A stretch of 5,042 nt of DNA from Deltaproteobacteria bacterium (GCA_003647435.1 QMMV01000185.1:1-5042), one strand, 5' to 3'. Counted from the stretch's first letter, positions 1-5,042 are shown. A program made the numbers and translations. Notes: generated from the sequence alone by a model not told the origin.

Positions 1-35
1 AATATCAGTTATCGTCAAGGGTGAATATCGAGGAT

Positions 36-143
36 ACTGTTTTTTCTCAACGCTCAGTAATGCTCTCAGACAGTGAGCCAGTCTCCAATCGGATGGCCTG
101 TCCGCTCCGTATGTCTGTTTTTTTAAAAGAGCTAAAGTGTTAC
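36..143 (-). repeat. Structured dispersed repeat, copy A
   Basis: Read on the minus strand from 143 to 36, this segment matches 4353-4477 (copy B) and 4912-5015 (copy C). The first 60 or so bases are nearly identical to copy B by eye, with about eight differences. The 3' half matches copy C closely, including the shared CACTGTCTGAGAGC. All copies begin near an AGCTSTTT motif, have an A-tract followed by CAG, and end in a second A-tract followed by CAGT. A 6-bp stem pairs 67-72 (CAGACA) with 112-117 (TGTCTG). An inner stem pairs 75-78 (GAGC) with 104-107 (GCTC), and 79-81 may pair with 98-100. It lies about 65 bp beyond the stop codon of the LemA gene. The rest of 1-208 shows no gene. Confidence 0.8.
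67..124 (+). terminator. Hairpin plus T-tract on the plus strand of repeat copy A
   Basis: The CAGACA/TGTCTG stem (67-72 with 112-117) is followed at once by seven T (118-124), the shape of a Rho-independent terminator. The loop is long (39 nt) with an inner GAGC/GCTC stem, so it is weaker than a classical compact terminator. It would act on transcripts entering from the left, converging on the lemA end. It would not stop the minus-strand operon, which reads an A-tract here. Confidence 0.35.
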
Positions 144-208
144 TCCGAGGCAAACTTTGAACATGGGCGTCTACATCCTTTTCGGATATTGTACTGAGTC
201 CCCTGTCT

Positions 209-784
209 TTAGAACTTCACCTTTGGCACTTCCTTTTTCTCTTTTGGCACTTCGAAAAATGTCGCCTTCTTAAAACCGAACCTCGCTGCGATCAGATTGG
301 TGGGGAAACTCCGGATCTTCATGTTATACGCCTTTACTGCCTCATTGAACCGCCGGCGCTCAACAGCAATCCTGTTTTCGGTCCCTGCCAGCTCATCCTG
401 GAGGCGGATAAAATTAGTATTTGCCTTCAGTTCTGGGTAGCGCTCCACCACCACCATAAGTCGACCTAAGGCGGCGGTAAGATTGTTGTTGGCTGCAATT
501 TTTTCATCAATGCTCCTCGCCTGAGCCACCCTGGAACGTGCCTCGGTAACTTTTATAAATACTTCTTTTTCGTGCTTTGCATACCCCTTCACGGTCTCTA
601 CATAATTCGGGATCAAGTCGTAGCGCCGCTGTAACTGGTTTTCTACCTGGGCCCAGGCAGCCTTGACGGTCTCGTCCATACGAACAAGACTGTTGTAAGT
701 TGCCTTAAGATACAGAAGGGGGGTAAACAAAACAACTAAAATAATTCCAACAAGGATAAGCGTGTTTTTTTGTCCCTGTGTCAT
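209..784 (-). CDS. lemA: LemA family protein
   Basis: A 191-residue protein of the LemA family, close to the usual family length. Residues 8-26 form one hydrophobic N-terminal membrane segment. The rest is helical and probably soluble, on the extracytoplasmic side in most topology models. Family hallmarks visible are YNSLVRMDETVKAAWAQVEN (30-49), RRYDLIPN (53-60), YPELKAN (116-122), ENRIAVERRRFNEAV (136-150) and a final FP...FFEVP section (160-180). The tail is lysine-rich. The start at 784 is chosen because AAGGAGG (789-795) lies 4 nt upstream; an in-frame ATG 66 bp earlier would add 22 residues rich in Gly and Asn that do not resemble a LemA N-terminus and would overlap the preceding gene. 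It is the last gene of the operon, 23 bp after the nucleotidyltransferase stop. LemA and TPM proteins are often encoded together. The biochemical role of LemA is not established. The family call is very secure, the function is not. Confidence 0.95.
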   Translation of the reverse strand: MTQGQKNTLILVGIILVVLFTPLLYLKATYNSLVRMDETVKAAWAQVENQLQRRYDLIPNYVETVKGYAKHEKEVFIKVTEARSRVAQARSIDEKIAANNNLTAALGRLMVVVERYPELKANTNFIRLQDELAGTENRIAVERRRFNEAVKAYNMKIRSFPTNLIAARFGFKKATFFEVPKEKKEVPKVKF

Positions 785-788
785 CGAA

Positions 789-795
789 CCTCCTT
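789..795 (-). promoter_or_regulatory. Ribosome-binding site of lemA
   Basis: AAGGAGG on the minus strand, 4 nt before the ATG at 784. It decides the start codon against the in-frame upstream ATG at 850 and lies in the 23-bp gap after the upstream gene. Confidence 0.85.
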
Positions 796-807
796 CCCCC
801 TGAGCTG

Positions 808-1551
808 TTAAGTTTTTCCCTCGATCTCCAGGCTGTCCACAATTTTCCACAGTTTTTGTACTTCTTTCAAATAGGCCTGAAATATCTGGCTCACTTCAGT
901 GCCGGACGGTTTAGTCCTTTTCTCTTTTATGTCGAGAAGTTTCTCAAAAAGGGTACCGTCAATATTGAAGCTCTCACAGGTCTGATGGATTACGTCACGT
1001 TTGAGCAGTGGGGGTTTTTCCCCTTTGAGATAAAGGAGCCCTCTAAAGATGGCAATGAAGGACAGAATAGATTGCCCAATAAGTTGGATCAGGTACTTTC
1101 CCTTCCCGGAAGTCTCCAAAAAGGCCTGCCTTAAGAGGAGGAGTTTCCCCTTGACCTCCCTTTCGCATTGCAATCTCAGGAAATGTAGATCAAAGGTAAT
1201 ATCTTTGAGGATGTCCTTCCCGTAAACCAGCTCGTAGCCGTTCTGGAAATTGAGGTATTCAATCGGAAACGTATCCAGCGATGTTCGCACATAATCCTCT
1301 GTGAGAAACAATGGCGTGGCCACGCTACGTTTTTTCCACTTCTCTACCATCTTAAAGGAACAGTCAAGAGAATCGATCCCTTTTTCAGACAGGATAACCA
1401 TGAAATTGATGTCCGATTTTCCGGGAATATAGTCACCACTTGCTGCACTCCCATAGACGATGATAGAGATCAGGTCATTTCCAAAAAGATGCCTGTAATC
1501 ATCAACGATTGCCGGGAATATTTCTTCTGGATCTCTTGGAGCCCTGAACAT
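808..1551 (-). CDS. Nucleotidyltransferase-fold protein with altered DxN active-site motif
   Basis: A 247-residue protein with an N-terminal nucleotidyltransferase fold (about residues 10-115) and a helical C-terminal half (about 120-247). The fold is shown by IIVYGSAASGDYIPGKSDIN (30-49), which matches the GS...(S)DxD signature of the DNA polymerase beta-like superfamily. G34 and S35 are present, as is the first acid D47, but the second metal-binding Asp is N49. A further conserved-looking section is FPIEYLNF...LVYGKDIL (95-115). There is no signal peptide; it is probably cytosolic. The start at 1551 is chosen because GGGAGG (1560-1565) sits 8 nt upstream; the next in-frame start (1590) lies inside the upstream TPM gene. 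The gap to the TPM stop is 13 bp, so the two are almost certainly co-transcribed. The substrate is unknown. With DxN it could be a degenerate, non-catalytic or substrate-binding member. The fold call is secure, the activity is open. Confidence 0.85.
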   Translation of the reverse strand: MFRAPRDPEEIFPAIVDDYRHLFGNDLISIIVYGSAASGDYIPGKSDINFMVILSEKGIDSLDCSFKMVEKWKKRSVATPLFLTEDYVRTSLDTFPIEYLNFQNGYELVYGKDILKDITFDLHFLRLQCEREVKGKLLLLRQAFLETSGKGKYLIQLIGQSILSFIAIFRGLLYLKGEKPPLLKRDVIHQTCESFNIDGTLFEKLLDIKEKRTKPSGTEVSQIFQAYLKEVQKLWKIVDSLEIEGKT

Positions 1552-1559
1552 GAGGTTTG

Positions 1560-1565
1560 CCTCCC
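1560..1565 (-). promoter_or_regulatory. Ribosome-binding site of the nucleotidyltransferase gene
   Basis: GGGAGG on the minus strand, 8 nt before the ATG at 1551. Its first base is the last base of the TPM stop codon, so translation of the two genes may be coupled. It favours the 1551 start over the 1590 start. Confidence 0.7.
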
Positions 1566-2365
1566 TAAAAACTCCCGCCGGCACCGCCACCGCCGCTCAA
1601 GCCACCACCAAAACCACCAAAGCCGCCACCAAAGCTGCTGAATCCACCACCAAATCCACCCCTGCCGTAGCCTCCGGCATATCCGCCGCCCCTGCCTATA
1701 AACGGCAAGAACAGCAAAGGCCACAGGCTGCCTCGTCTCCCCATAGAAAAGAGAAAGATTAAAAAAAACAGGCCAACCAGCAGGGCTGATAGGCCGGAGC
1801 CTCTTTTTGCTGGCGGCCTGACAGGAGAGACTCCGCCGCTTAGTTCTACACCTGCATCCCTGGCAATGATCTGTGCGATGGCGATGGTGCCGGTCAACAG
1901 CCCTTCTCCAAACCGATTTTTCCTGAAGTATGGGACCATATATCGATCCCGGATTTCACCTGCCAACCCGTCAGGAATAATTCCTTCAACACCGTAGCCC
2001 GTCTCTATACGCATCTTACGTTCTTTTAGTGTGACAAGGATGAGTACGCCTCGATCCTCTCCTTTTTTTCCGATTCCCCACGCGGCATACAGCCGGTTCG
2101 CATATTCGTTGTAATCTTCACCGCCGATATCCGGCATGGTGACAACAACTATGGGGACCCCTGTCTTTGACAGCAGCTCTCCTGTAACCTGCCTTAGCTT
2201 CGATTCATATTCGGGCGCTATTACACTGGCAAAGTCGTTTACAAGCCCCTTCGGTTCGGGGAATTGTCCTGCCTGCAGGTTTGCAGATATGATGAGCGCA
2301 AAGAGGGGAAAAATTACGAGACTTACGGCAAGTTTGATTGTTGAGGCTTCCCTGTGTTTTGTCAT
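1565..2365 (-). CDS. TPM domain (YgcG-type) membrane protein with glycine-rich C-terminus
   Basis: A 266-residue TPM-domain protein. Residues 1-11 are a basic N-region and about 12-29 a hydrophobic signal sequence, probably cleaved near residues 32-33 or kept as an anchor. The TPM domain spans about 40-175: GLVNDFASVIAPEYESKL (40-57), the strand VPIVVVTMPDI (70-80), the GIGKKGEDRGVLILV segment (97-111), then RIETGYGVEGIIPDG (119-133). A Pro/Arg/Lys linker (180-188) leads to a membrane segment (191-208) and a second short hydrophobic stretch (213-223). The tail (226-266) is nearly all Gly, Phe and Ser and ends GGGGAGGSF, typical of the family. By family topology the TPM domain should be extracytoplasmic. 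TPM domains are linked to membrane-protein quality control in plants, but the bacterial function is unclear. The start at 2365 gives a normal signal peptide with only a weak AGGG upstream; an in-frame GTG at 2419 would add 18 basic residues. First gene of the operon with the nucleotidyltransferase and lemA. Confidence 0.9.
   Translation of the reverse strand: MTKHREASTIKLAVSLVIFPLFALIISANLQAGQFPEPKGLVNDFASVIAPEYESKLRQVTGELLSKTGVPIVVVTMPDIGGEDYNEYANRLYAAWGIGKKGEDRGVLILVTLKERKMRIETGYGVEGIIPDGLAGEIRDRYMVPYFRKNRFGEGLLTGTIAIAQIIARDAGVELSGGVSPVRPPAKRGSGLSALLVGLFFLIFLFSMGRRGSLWPLLFLPFIGRGGGYAGGYGRGGFGGGFSSFGGGFGGFGGGLSGGGGAGGSF
1568..1690 (-). repeat. Low-complexity coding repeat (Gly/Phe-rich tail)
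   Basis: Degenerate GGN-rich triplets encode residues 226-266 of the TPM protein. On the plus strand the tract reads as CCNCC-rich and throws up long spurious reading frames in other frames (Trp/Arg-rich on the minus strand, Thr/Ala-rich on the plus strand), which are not genes. Such tracts are prone to slippage, so tail length may vary between strains. Confidence 0.7.
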
Positions 2366-2560
2366 ATCTAAAGCCCTATCCAGGCGTAACGCTGTTCGTA
2401 GAAGTTTTTTTCTTACCACACAAAATCAATAAAGGGAACCCCCGCCTGAGGATGAAAGATAGTCATGCACCTTGACAAAAGGCTCGGGAGAGGTAGGGGA
2501 TGTGGTTGACTGTGGTGAATTACGTCTCGTAAATTCTGCAAGTTATTGAAAGTAAAGAGC

Positions 2561-2658
2561 TTTTAGTGGCAGTCAGTTTGTGCCATTCCAATTGTGAGCG
2601 AAGCGAACTAAGTTCCATGGGAAATGACAAAGGCCGTAATTCCGAAATGCCACTCAAA
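2561..2658. repeat. Imperfect palindrome overlapping the ligase stop codon
   Basis: Outer arms AGTGGCA (2565-2571) and TGCCACT (2648-2654) extend with one mismatch to 11 bp (2561-2571 with 2648-2658). Inner pairs are TTTGT (2577-2581) with ACAAA (2627-2631) and CATT (2584-2587) with AATG (2623-2626), followed by CC/GG pairing. The right arm includes the TGA of the CoA ligase gene (2654-2656). On the minus strand the hairpin directly follows translation and may stabilise or help end the transcript, but no T-tract follows, so it is not a standard intrinsic terminator. The inner TTTGTCATTTCC...GGAATG pattern resembles common proteobacterial REP-like intergenic repeats. The rest of 2366-2560 shows no gene and no convincing promoter. 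Confidence 0.6.
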
Positions 2659-4303
2659 CTCTTATGAGCTTTCCCATCTTTTTGTCTTCAGATGCCAACT
2701 CCCTTATCTTGTAGTGCTTCTTCTTGCCCGTGGCAGTTAAGGGGAGTGCCTCTATAAATTTGTAGTATCTCGGCCTCTTATAGTCAGAAAGCATCAGATG
2801 CTTCTTACAAAATTCATCAAGCTCTTTTGCAAATTCAACCTCAGATTCAATGGGTTCTTTTGGAACGACATAAGCCGTGCATATCTCTCCCCACCTCTCA
2901 TCAGGAACACCGACCACAACAAGGTCAGTCACTTTGGGATGCTCAGCCAACGCTTCCTCAATTTGAACTGGATATATGTTTTCTCCGCCAGAGATAATCA
3001 TGTCATCTTTTCTGCCAACTATCGTAATGCATCCATCTTGATCCCAGGTAGCTAAATCACCTGTAAAGTACCAGTCATTATGAACCTTCTTCTCAGTCTC
3101 CCTGGGATTTATGTACCAATAACTAAACTTCAGGGACTTTGTAATCACCTCTCCAACTTCTTCATTGTTCCTCTCTACAAGGTTGTCTGTGTTTGGCTTT
3201 TCAGAGAGCTTGACAACTTTTACCTTATCGTCTGTGCAGCTCCTTCCGGCAGCACCTGCTCGTTGAGGCAGATCAAATGGCCTCAGGAATGTGTTCCAGA
3301 AAGTTTCAGTCGTTCCGTAACCATTCATTATATTGGGTGTTATATTCTCCATTAGTTCAATACAAAAGGATCTATCCAATGGAGCACCCATAGTACAAAG
3401 ACCTTTAAGACTACTCAGATCTCTTGGATTTTTGAGATGCTCTTCAAGTAACATTCGAGCTGTAATGGGTGCCCCAGTAATGAAGGTTATTTTGTATTTC
3501 TCTATGTAATTAAGAGCTACCACCGGATCAAAGGTTCTTAAAGAGACGAGTTGGGCACCGACGTAAAGCGTGGGATTTGGTCCACCCGAGTAAAGCCCAC
3601 CCCTGTGAAACCATGGCGTTAAGTTCATTGTCTTATCGGTTGGCGATAGGGGATAGTGCATGATGACGTCATGAGCGCTCAGGATTTCGTTAAGGTTGGT
3701 TAATGGCACTACTTTCGGCAATCCGGTAGTTCCCGAGGTGTGTAGGCGTGTCACTTCTGAAAAGGCCCTTGACGGAATGTCATCTTCGGCATACGGCTCT
3801 TTATCACTGCTTGACTTTACGAACTCCCGGTAAACTACATCACCTGAGATGGAGCTATCAGAATCGAGCGTTTCTACTCGAACCAAGATTTCTGGTTTCT
3901 TCTTTGCCATCTCCAAAGCTTTTTGGACTGTTTCTACAAGTTGAGCCTCGTAAGCGAACACTTTCGCCGGGCATTCATCCAGGATGTACGCAACCTCCCC
4001 TGGAGCCAGTCTATAGTTTATAGGATTGTTTACTACACCAATCTTTTGCGTCGCGAGATAAAAGAAGACGAATTCAGCTATGTTCGTAAGCATATAGGTG
4101 ACAACATCCCCTTCAGAAACTCCGGCGTCAAGCAAGGTATTAGATAGTTTGTTGACTTCGCTGTTAAGTTCCCGATAGGTCCATGTTTTTTCCCTCATCG
4201 GACATGTTAAAGCTGACCACCCACCGAATCGCTTTACATTTCTTAGGAATCCTTTGATATAAACAAACTCCTTTTCGAATATGTTTCTTAACGCCTCCGG
4301 CAT
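2654..4303 (-). CDS. Acyl-/aryl-CoA synthetase (AMP-dependent, ANL superfamily)
   Basis: A complete 549-residue adenylate-forming enzyme that should activate a carboxylic acid with ATP to an acyl-AMP and then to the CoA thioester, in the cytoplasm. Motifs in order: the P-loop A3 motif LHTSGTTGLPK (187-197), in which the residue after PK is Val rather than the usual Gly; PWFHRGG (230-236) in the A4 region; A5 NGYGTTET (327-334); A7 YFTGD with D416; A8/hinge GRKDDMIISGGENIYP (430-445) with R431; and A10 PLTATGK with the catalytic lysine K527. Length is normal and no break is seen. No membrane segment is present. The start at 4303 follows a near-perfect Shine-Dalgarno (AAAGGAGGTG, 4308-4317). 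The substrate cannot be read from sequence; medium-chain, branched or aromatic acids are all possible. A 288-bp gap with a palindrome separates it from the TPM operon, so it is probably a separate unit. The family call is very secure. Confidence 0.95.
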   Translation of the reverse strand: MPEALRNIFEKEFVYIKGFLRNVKRFGGWSALTCPMREKTWTYRELNSEVNKLSNTLLDAGVSEGDVVTYMLTNIAEFVFFYLATQKIGVVNNPINYRLAPGEVAYILDECPAKVFAYEAQLVETVQKALEMAKKKPEILVRVETLDSDSSISGDVVYREFVKSSSDKEPYAEDDIPSRAFSEVTRLHTSGTTGLPKVVPLTNLNEILSAHDVIMHYPLSPTDKTMNLTPWFHRGGLYSGGPNPTLYVGAQLVSLRTFDPVVALNYIEKYKITFITGAPITARMLLEEHLKNPRDLSSLKGLCTMGAPLDRSFCIELMENITPNIMNGYGTTETFWNTFLRPFDLPQRAGAAGRSCTDDKVKVVKLSEKPNTDNLVERNNEEVGEVITKSLKFSYWYINPRETEKKVHNDWYFTGDLATWDQDGCITIVGRKDDMIISGGENIYPVQIEEALAEHPKVTDLVVVGVPDERWGEICTAYVVPKEPIESEVEFAKELDEFCKKHLMLSDYKRPRYYKFIEALPLTATGKKKHYKIRELASEDKKMGKLIRV

Positions 4304-4307
4304 CTCA

Positions 4308-4317
4308 CACCTCCTTT
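4308..4317 (-). promoter_or_regulatory. Ribosome-binding site of the CoA ligase
   Basis: AAAGGAGGTG on the minus strand, a near-complete match to the anti-Shine-Dalgarno sequence, 4 nt before the ATG at 4303 (6 nt from the GGAGG core). It fixes the start codon and predicts strong translation. Confidence 0.9.
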
Positions 4318-4338
4318 GCTGATAAGAACCTGCGTGTT

Positions 4339-4344
4339 AGTATA
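4339..4344 (-). promoter_or_regulatory. Possible -10 element for the CoA ligase
   Basis: TATACT on the minus strand, 35 nt upstream of the ATG, is a good sigma-70-type -10. No convincing -35 is seen at 16-18 nt; that position falls in the start of repeat copy B. If real, the transcript has a leader of roughly 25-30 nt and begins just downstream of the copy B hairpin and T-tract. Confidence 0.3.
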
Positions 4345-4352
4345 ACCTGAAC

Positions 4353-4477
4353 GTAACACTTCAGCTCTTTTAAAAAACAGGCATAAGGAACGGGCAGGCC
4401 ATCGGATTAGAGACCGTTTCAAACTCGAGCGCCTGCCTGCCGCCAGATAGGTAACTGAGCGTATAGAAAAAAACAGT
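4353..4477 (+). repeat. Structured dispersed repeat, copy B
   Basis: It has the same family start as copy A (GTAACACTT.AGCTCTTTT), then an A-tract, CAG, and an end in A7-CAGT. The outer stem is CAGGCA (4378-4383) with TGCCTG (4434-4439), where A and C have CAGACA/TGTCTG. Both sides changed together, so pairing is kept. The inner stem is GGAACGG (4387-4393) with CCGTTTC (4414-4420), one G-T pair, unrelated in sequence to the inner stems of A and C. It has about 20 extra bases compared with A between inner stem and 3' flank. It lies inverted relative to copy A, so A and B bracket the four genes, and its left end is about 50 bp from the ligase start. Confidence 0.8.
4372..4439 (-). terminator. 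Hairpin plus T-tract upstream of the CoA ligase
   Basis: On the minus strand the CAGGCA/TGCCTG stem, with inner stem, is followed directly by six T (4377-4372). This would stop or attenuate transcripts coming from the right before they reach the ligase, whose likely -10 begins about 28 nt further on. It could insulate the gene or act as a leader attenuator. A purely structural or mobile-repeat role is equally possible. Confidence 0.4.
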
Positions 4478-4484
4478 GTCAGGT

Positions 4485-4691
4485 GTCAGACGGCCTGTTG
4501 CCCAAATCCCTTTTCGCTTGGTCTAAAACGTTTTTTGACAAATCTAAGGCTTACTACAGGCGATGTCAAAACTCGCCCTCCGGGCTCAAACAGTTGACAT
4601 CGCTAATCTTCCGCTTCGCCAAGATTTGTTAGCAAAAAAACGTTTTAATGCCCGCTCAAAGGAATTTTTGTTCGGGCAACGGCCGGTCAGA
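4485..4691. mobile_element. MITE-like palindromic element with 6-bp direct repeat
   Basis: A 195-bp imperfect palindrome (4491-4685) lies exactly between two GTCAGA copies (4485-4490 and 4686-4691), as expected of a target-site duplication. Terminal inverted repeats: CGGCC (4491-4495) with GGCCG (4681-4685), then GTTGCCC (4497-4503) with GGGCAAC (4674-4680), with one bulged T. Inward pairs: a perfect 13 bp (4524-4536 with 4635-4647, TAAAACGTTTTTT), ACAAATCT (4538-4545) with AGATTTGT (4622-4629), GCGATGTCAA (4560-4569) with TTGACATCGC (4594-4603), and GCCC/GGGC with a 3-nt loop at the centre. It encodes no transposase, so it would be a non-autonomous element moved in trans. Alternatives are a large structured RNA or a static palindrome. 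A 6-bp direct repeat could arise by chance, but its exact position makes this less likely. Confidence 0.65.
4541..4569 (-). promoter_or_regulatory. Possible outward promoter inside the MITE-like element
   Basis: On the minus strand a perfect -35 TTGACA (4569-4564) is followed after 17 nt by TAGATT (4546-4541), four of six to the -10 consensus. It points toward copy B and the CoA ligase. The TTGACA is part of the palindrome arm, so its presence may be incidental. Confidence 0.3.
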
Positions 4692-4771
4692 AAAATGAAC
4701 ATTGAAACCCGAAACCCTAATCATGCTCTGTGCAGTGGTTATGTGTATTTTTAAAAGGGGTAAGGTGCAGT

Positions 4772-4880
4772 GGCAGGGAGATCTCTATCACTGAACCGTT
4801 CTTTTGTCAACTGACACTGACGCTCTCAAACCAAGCTCCTGCCGCCCTGGACCGGCGCCTTATTAAGGCTCCTCTGATCA
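4772..4880 (-). repeat. Possible degenerate repeat copy D
   Basis: On the minus strand 4832-4797 contains TTTGAGAGCGT followed by AAAAGAACGGT, resembling the 3' part of copy C (TCTGAGAGCGT ... AAAGAACAGT). The 5' half is not recognisable as the family. The segment also has its own hairpin, GGCAGGGAG (4772-4780) with CTCCTGCC (4836-4843). If a family member, it faces copy C head to head, as A faces B. Extent and membership are uncertain. Confidence 0.3.
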
Positions 4881-4911
4881 CGAAAAACACGATAAAATTG
4901 GAACAACCCTA

Positions 4912-5015
4912 TCAGTTTAGCTGTTTCAAAAAAACAGACACAATGAGCATACGGGCAATCCGGTATAGGCTGTCTCACTGTCTGAGAGCGTTAGCGAGCG
5001 TTAAGAAAGAACAGT
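4912..5015 (+). repeat. Structured dispersed repeat, copy C
   Basis: It aligns over its length with copy A, from TTTAGCT through A7-CAGACA to the closing AACAGT, with about one net base of length difference. The outer stem is CAGACA (4935-4940) with TGTCTG (4979-4984). The inner stem is TGAG (4944-4947) with CTCA (4974-4977), and a further ATAC/GTAT hairpin sits in the loop. The 3' flank has a tandem GAGCGTTA. On the minus strand the hairpin is followed by T7 (4934-4928). It ends 27 bp before the window edge, so its right-hand context is unknown. Confidence 0.75.
4928..4984 (-). terminator. Hairpin plus T-tract on the minus strand of repeat copy C
   Basis: The CAGACA/TGTCTG stem with inner TGAG/CTCA stem runs straight into seven T on the minus strand. 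It has the same layout as copies A (plus strand) and B (minus strand), which supports this being a shared family property. It could end transcription from a gene beyond the right edge of the window. Confidence 0.35.
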
Positions 5016-5042
5016 TAAGCAACAAACCTATGCTTTAGCCTA

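Larger units (their letters stand above)
4320..5042. other. Gene-free, repeat-dense intergenic region
   Basis: No reading frame here looks like a protein gene. The two longer plus-strand frames (4563-4754 and 4730-5038) run through palindromes and repeat copies, lack a ribosome-binding site and have no recognisable composition. The stretch contains repeat copy B, a MITE-like palindrome with flanking direct repeat, a possible degenerate copy D, a 6-bp palindrome GCCTTA-T-TAAGGC (4857-4869), and repeat copy C. 4692-4771 shows nothing I can name. Confidence 0.7.

Noticed and set aside
147..208. Intrinsic terminator after lemA
   Set aside because: Only a 4-bp ATCC/GGAT hairpin is seen on the minus strand and no T-tract follows it.
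1470..1762. Trp/Arg-rich minus-strand and Thr/Ala-rich plus-strand frames
   Set aside because: Both are shadows of the Gly-codon repeat at the end of the TPM gene.
2366..2419. GTG start at 2419 for the TPM protein
   Set aside because: It would put 18 basic residues in front of a normal signal peptide and has no well-placed Shine-Dalgarno; the 2365 ATG gives the usual family N-terminus, although its own site is also weak.
4491..4685. Integron attC site
   Set aside because: The palindrome is longer than usual attC sites, I see no paired GTTRRRY/RYYYAAC cores at its ends, and no cassette gene or integrase is present.
4563..4754. 63-residue plus-strand reading frame
   Set aside because: It starts inside the MITE-like palindrome, has no ribosome-binding site, and its sequence is dictated by the inverted repeats.
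36..5015. CRISPR array
   Set aside because: The repeat copies are far apart, in both orientations, diverged and about 100-125 bp long, with no spacers and no cas genes.
4730..5038. 102-residue plus-strand reading frame
   Set aside because: It runs through the possible copy D and through copy C, has no recognisable domain, and the repeat is structured and not protein-like.

Overview
The window holds four genes, all on the minus strand. Reading in the direction of transcription (right to left) they are: an acyl-/aryl-CoA synthetase (2654-4303), then a tight three-gene set of a TPM-domain membrane protein (1565-2365), a nucleotidyltransferase-fold protein (808-1551) and a LemA-family protein (209-784). 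Ribosome-binding sites are strong and purine-rich in front of the CoA ligase, the nucleotidyltransferase and lemA. Moderate GC content, an ANL-family CoA ligase of the kind common in anaerobic acid degraders, and the TPM/LemA pairing suggest a Gram-negative bacterium, perhaps Desulfobacterota or relatives. That is inference; no taxonomic marker gene is present.

Region by region: 1-208 carries one copy (A) of a structured repeat of about 100-125 bp and no gene. 209-2365 is the TPM / nucleotidyltransferase / LemA operon, with gaps of 13 and 23 bp between genes. 2366-2653 is an intergenic stretch with an imperfect palindrome that overlaps the stop codon of the ligase gene. 2654-4303 is the ligase. 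4304-5042 has no credible gene but is densely structured. It holds a second repeat copy (B), a 195-bp imperfect palindrome flanked by a 6-bp direct repeat (a MITE-like insertion), a possible degenerate copy (D), and a clear third copy (C).

The three clear copies A, B and C share a 6-bp stem that is preserved by a paired change (CAGACA/TGTCTG in A and C, CAGGCA/TGCCTG in B). A second, inner stem is kept although its sequence differs in each copy. On one strand each copy reads as a hairpin followed directly by 6-7 T, which resembles an intrinsic terminator. A and B lie in opposite orientation on either side of the four-gene block. B sits immediately upstream of the ligase promoter and start.

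Functionally, TPM and LemA proteins are membrane-associated and often encoded together; their joint role is not settled. The nucleotidyltransferase-fold protein between them has Asp-x-Asn where active enzymes usually have Asp-x-Asp. The CoA ligase probably activates a carboxylic acid for catabolism and looks like a separate transcription unit. The features most worth following up are the repeat family and the MITE-like element, not the protein genes.
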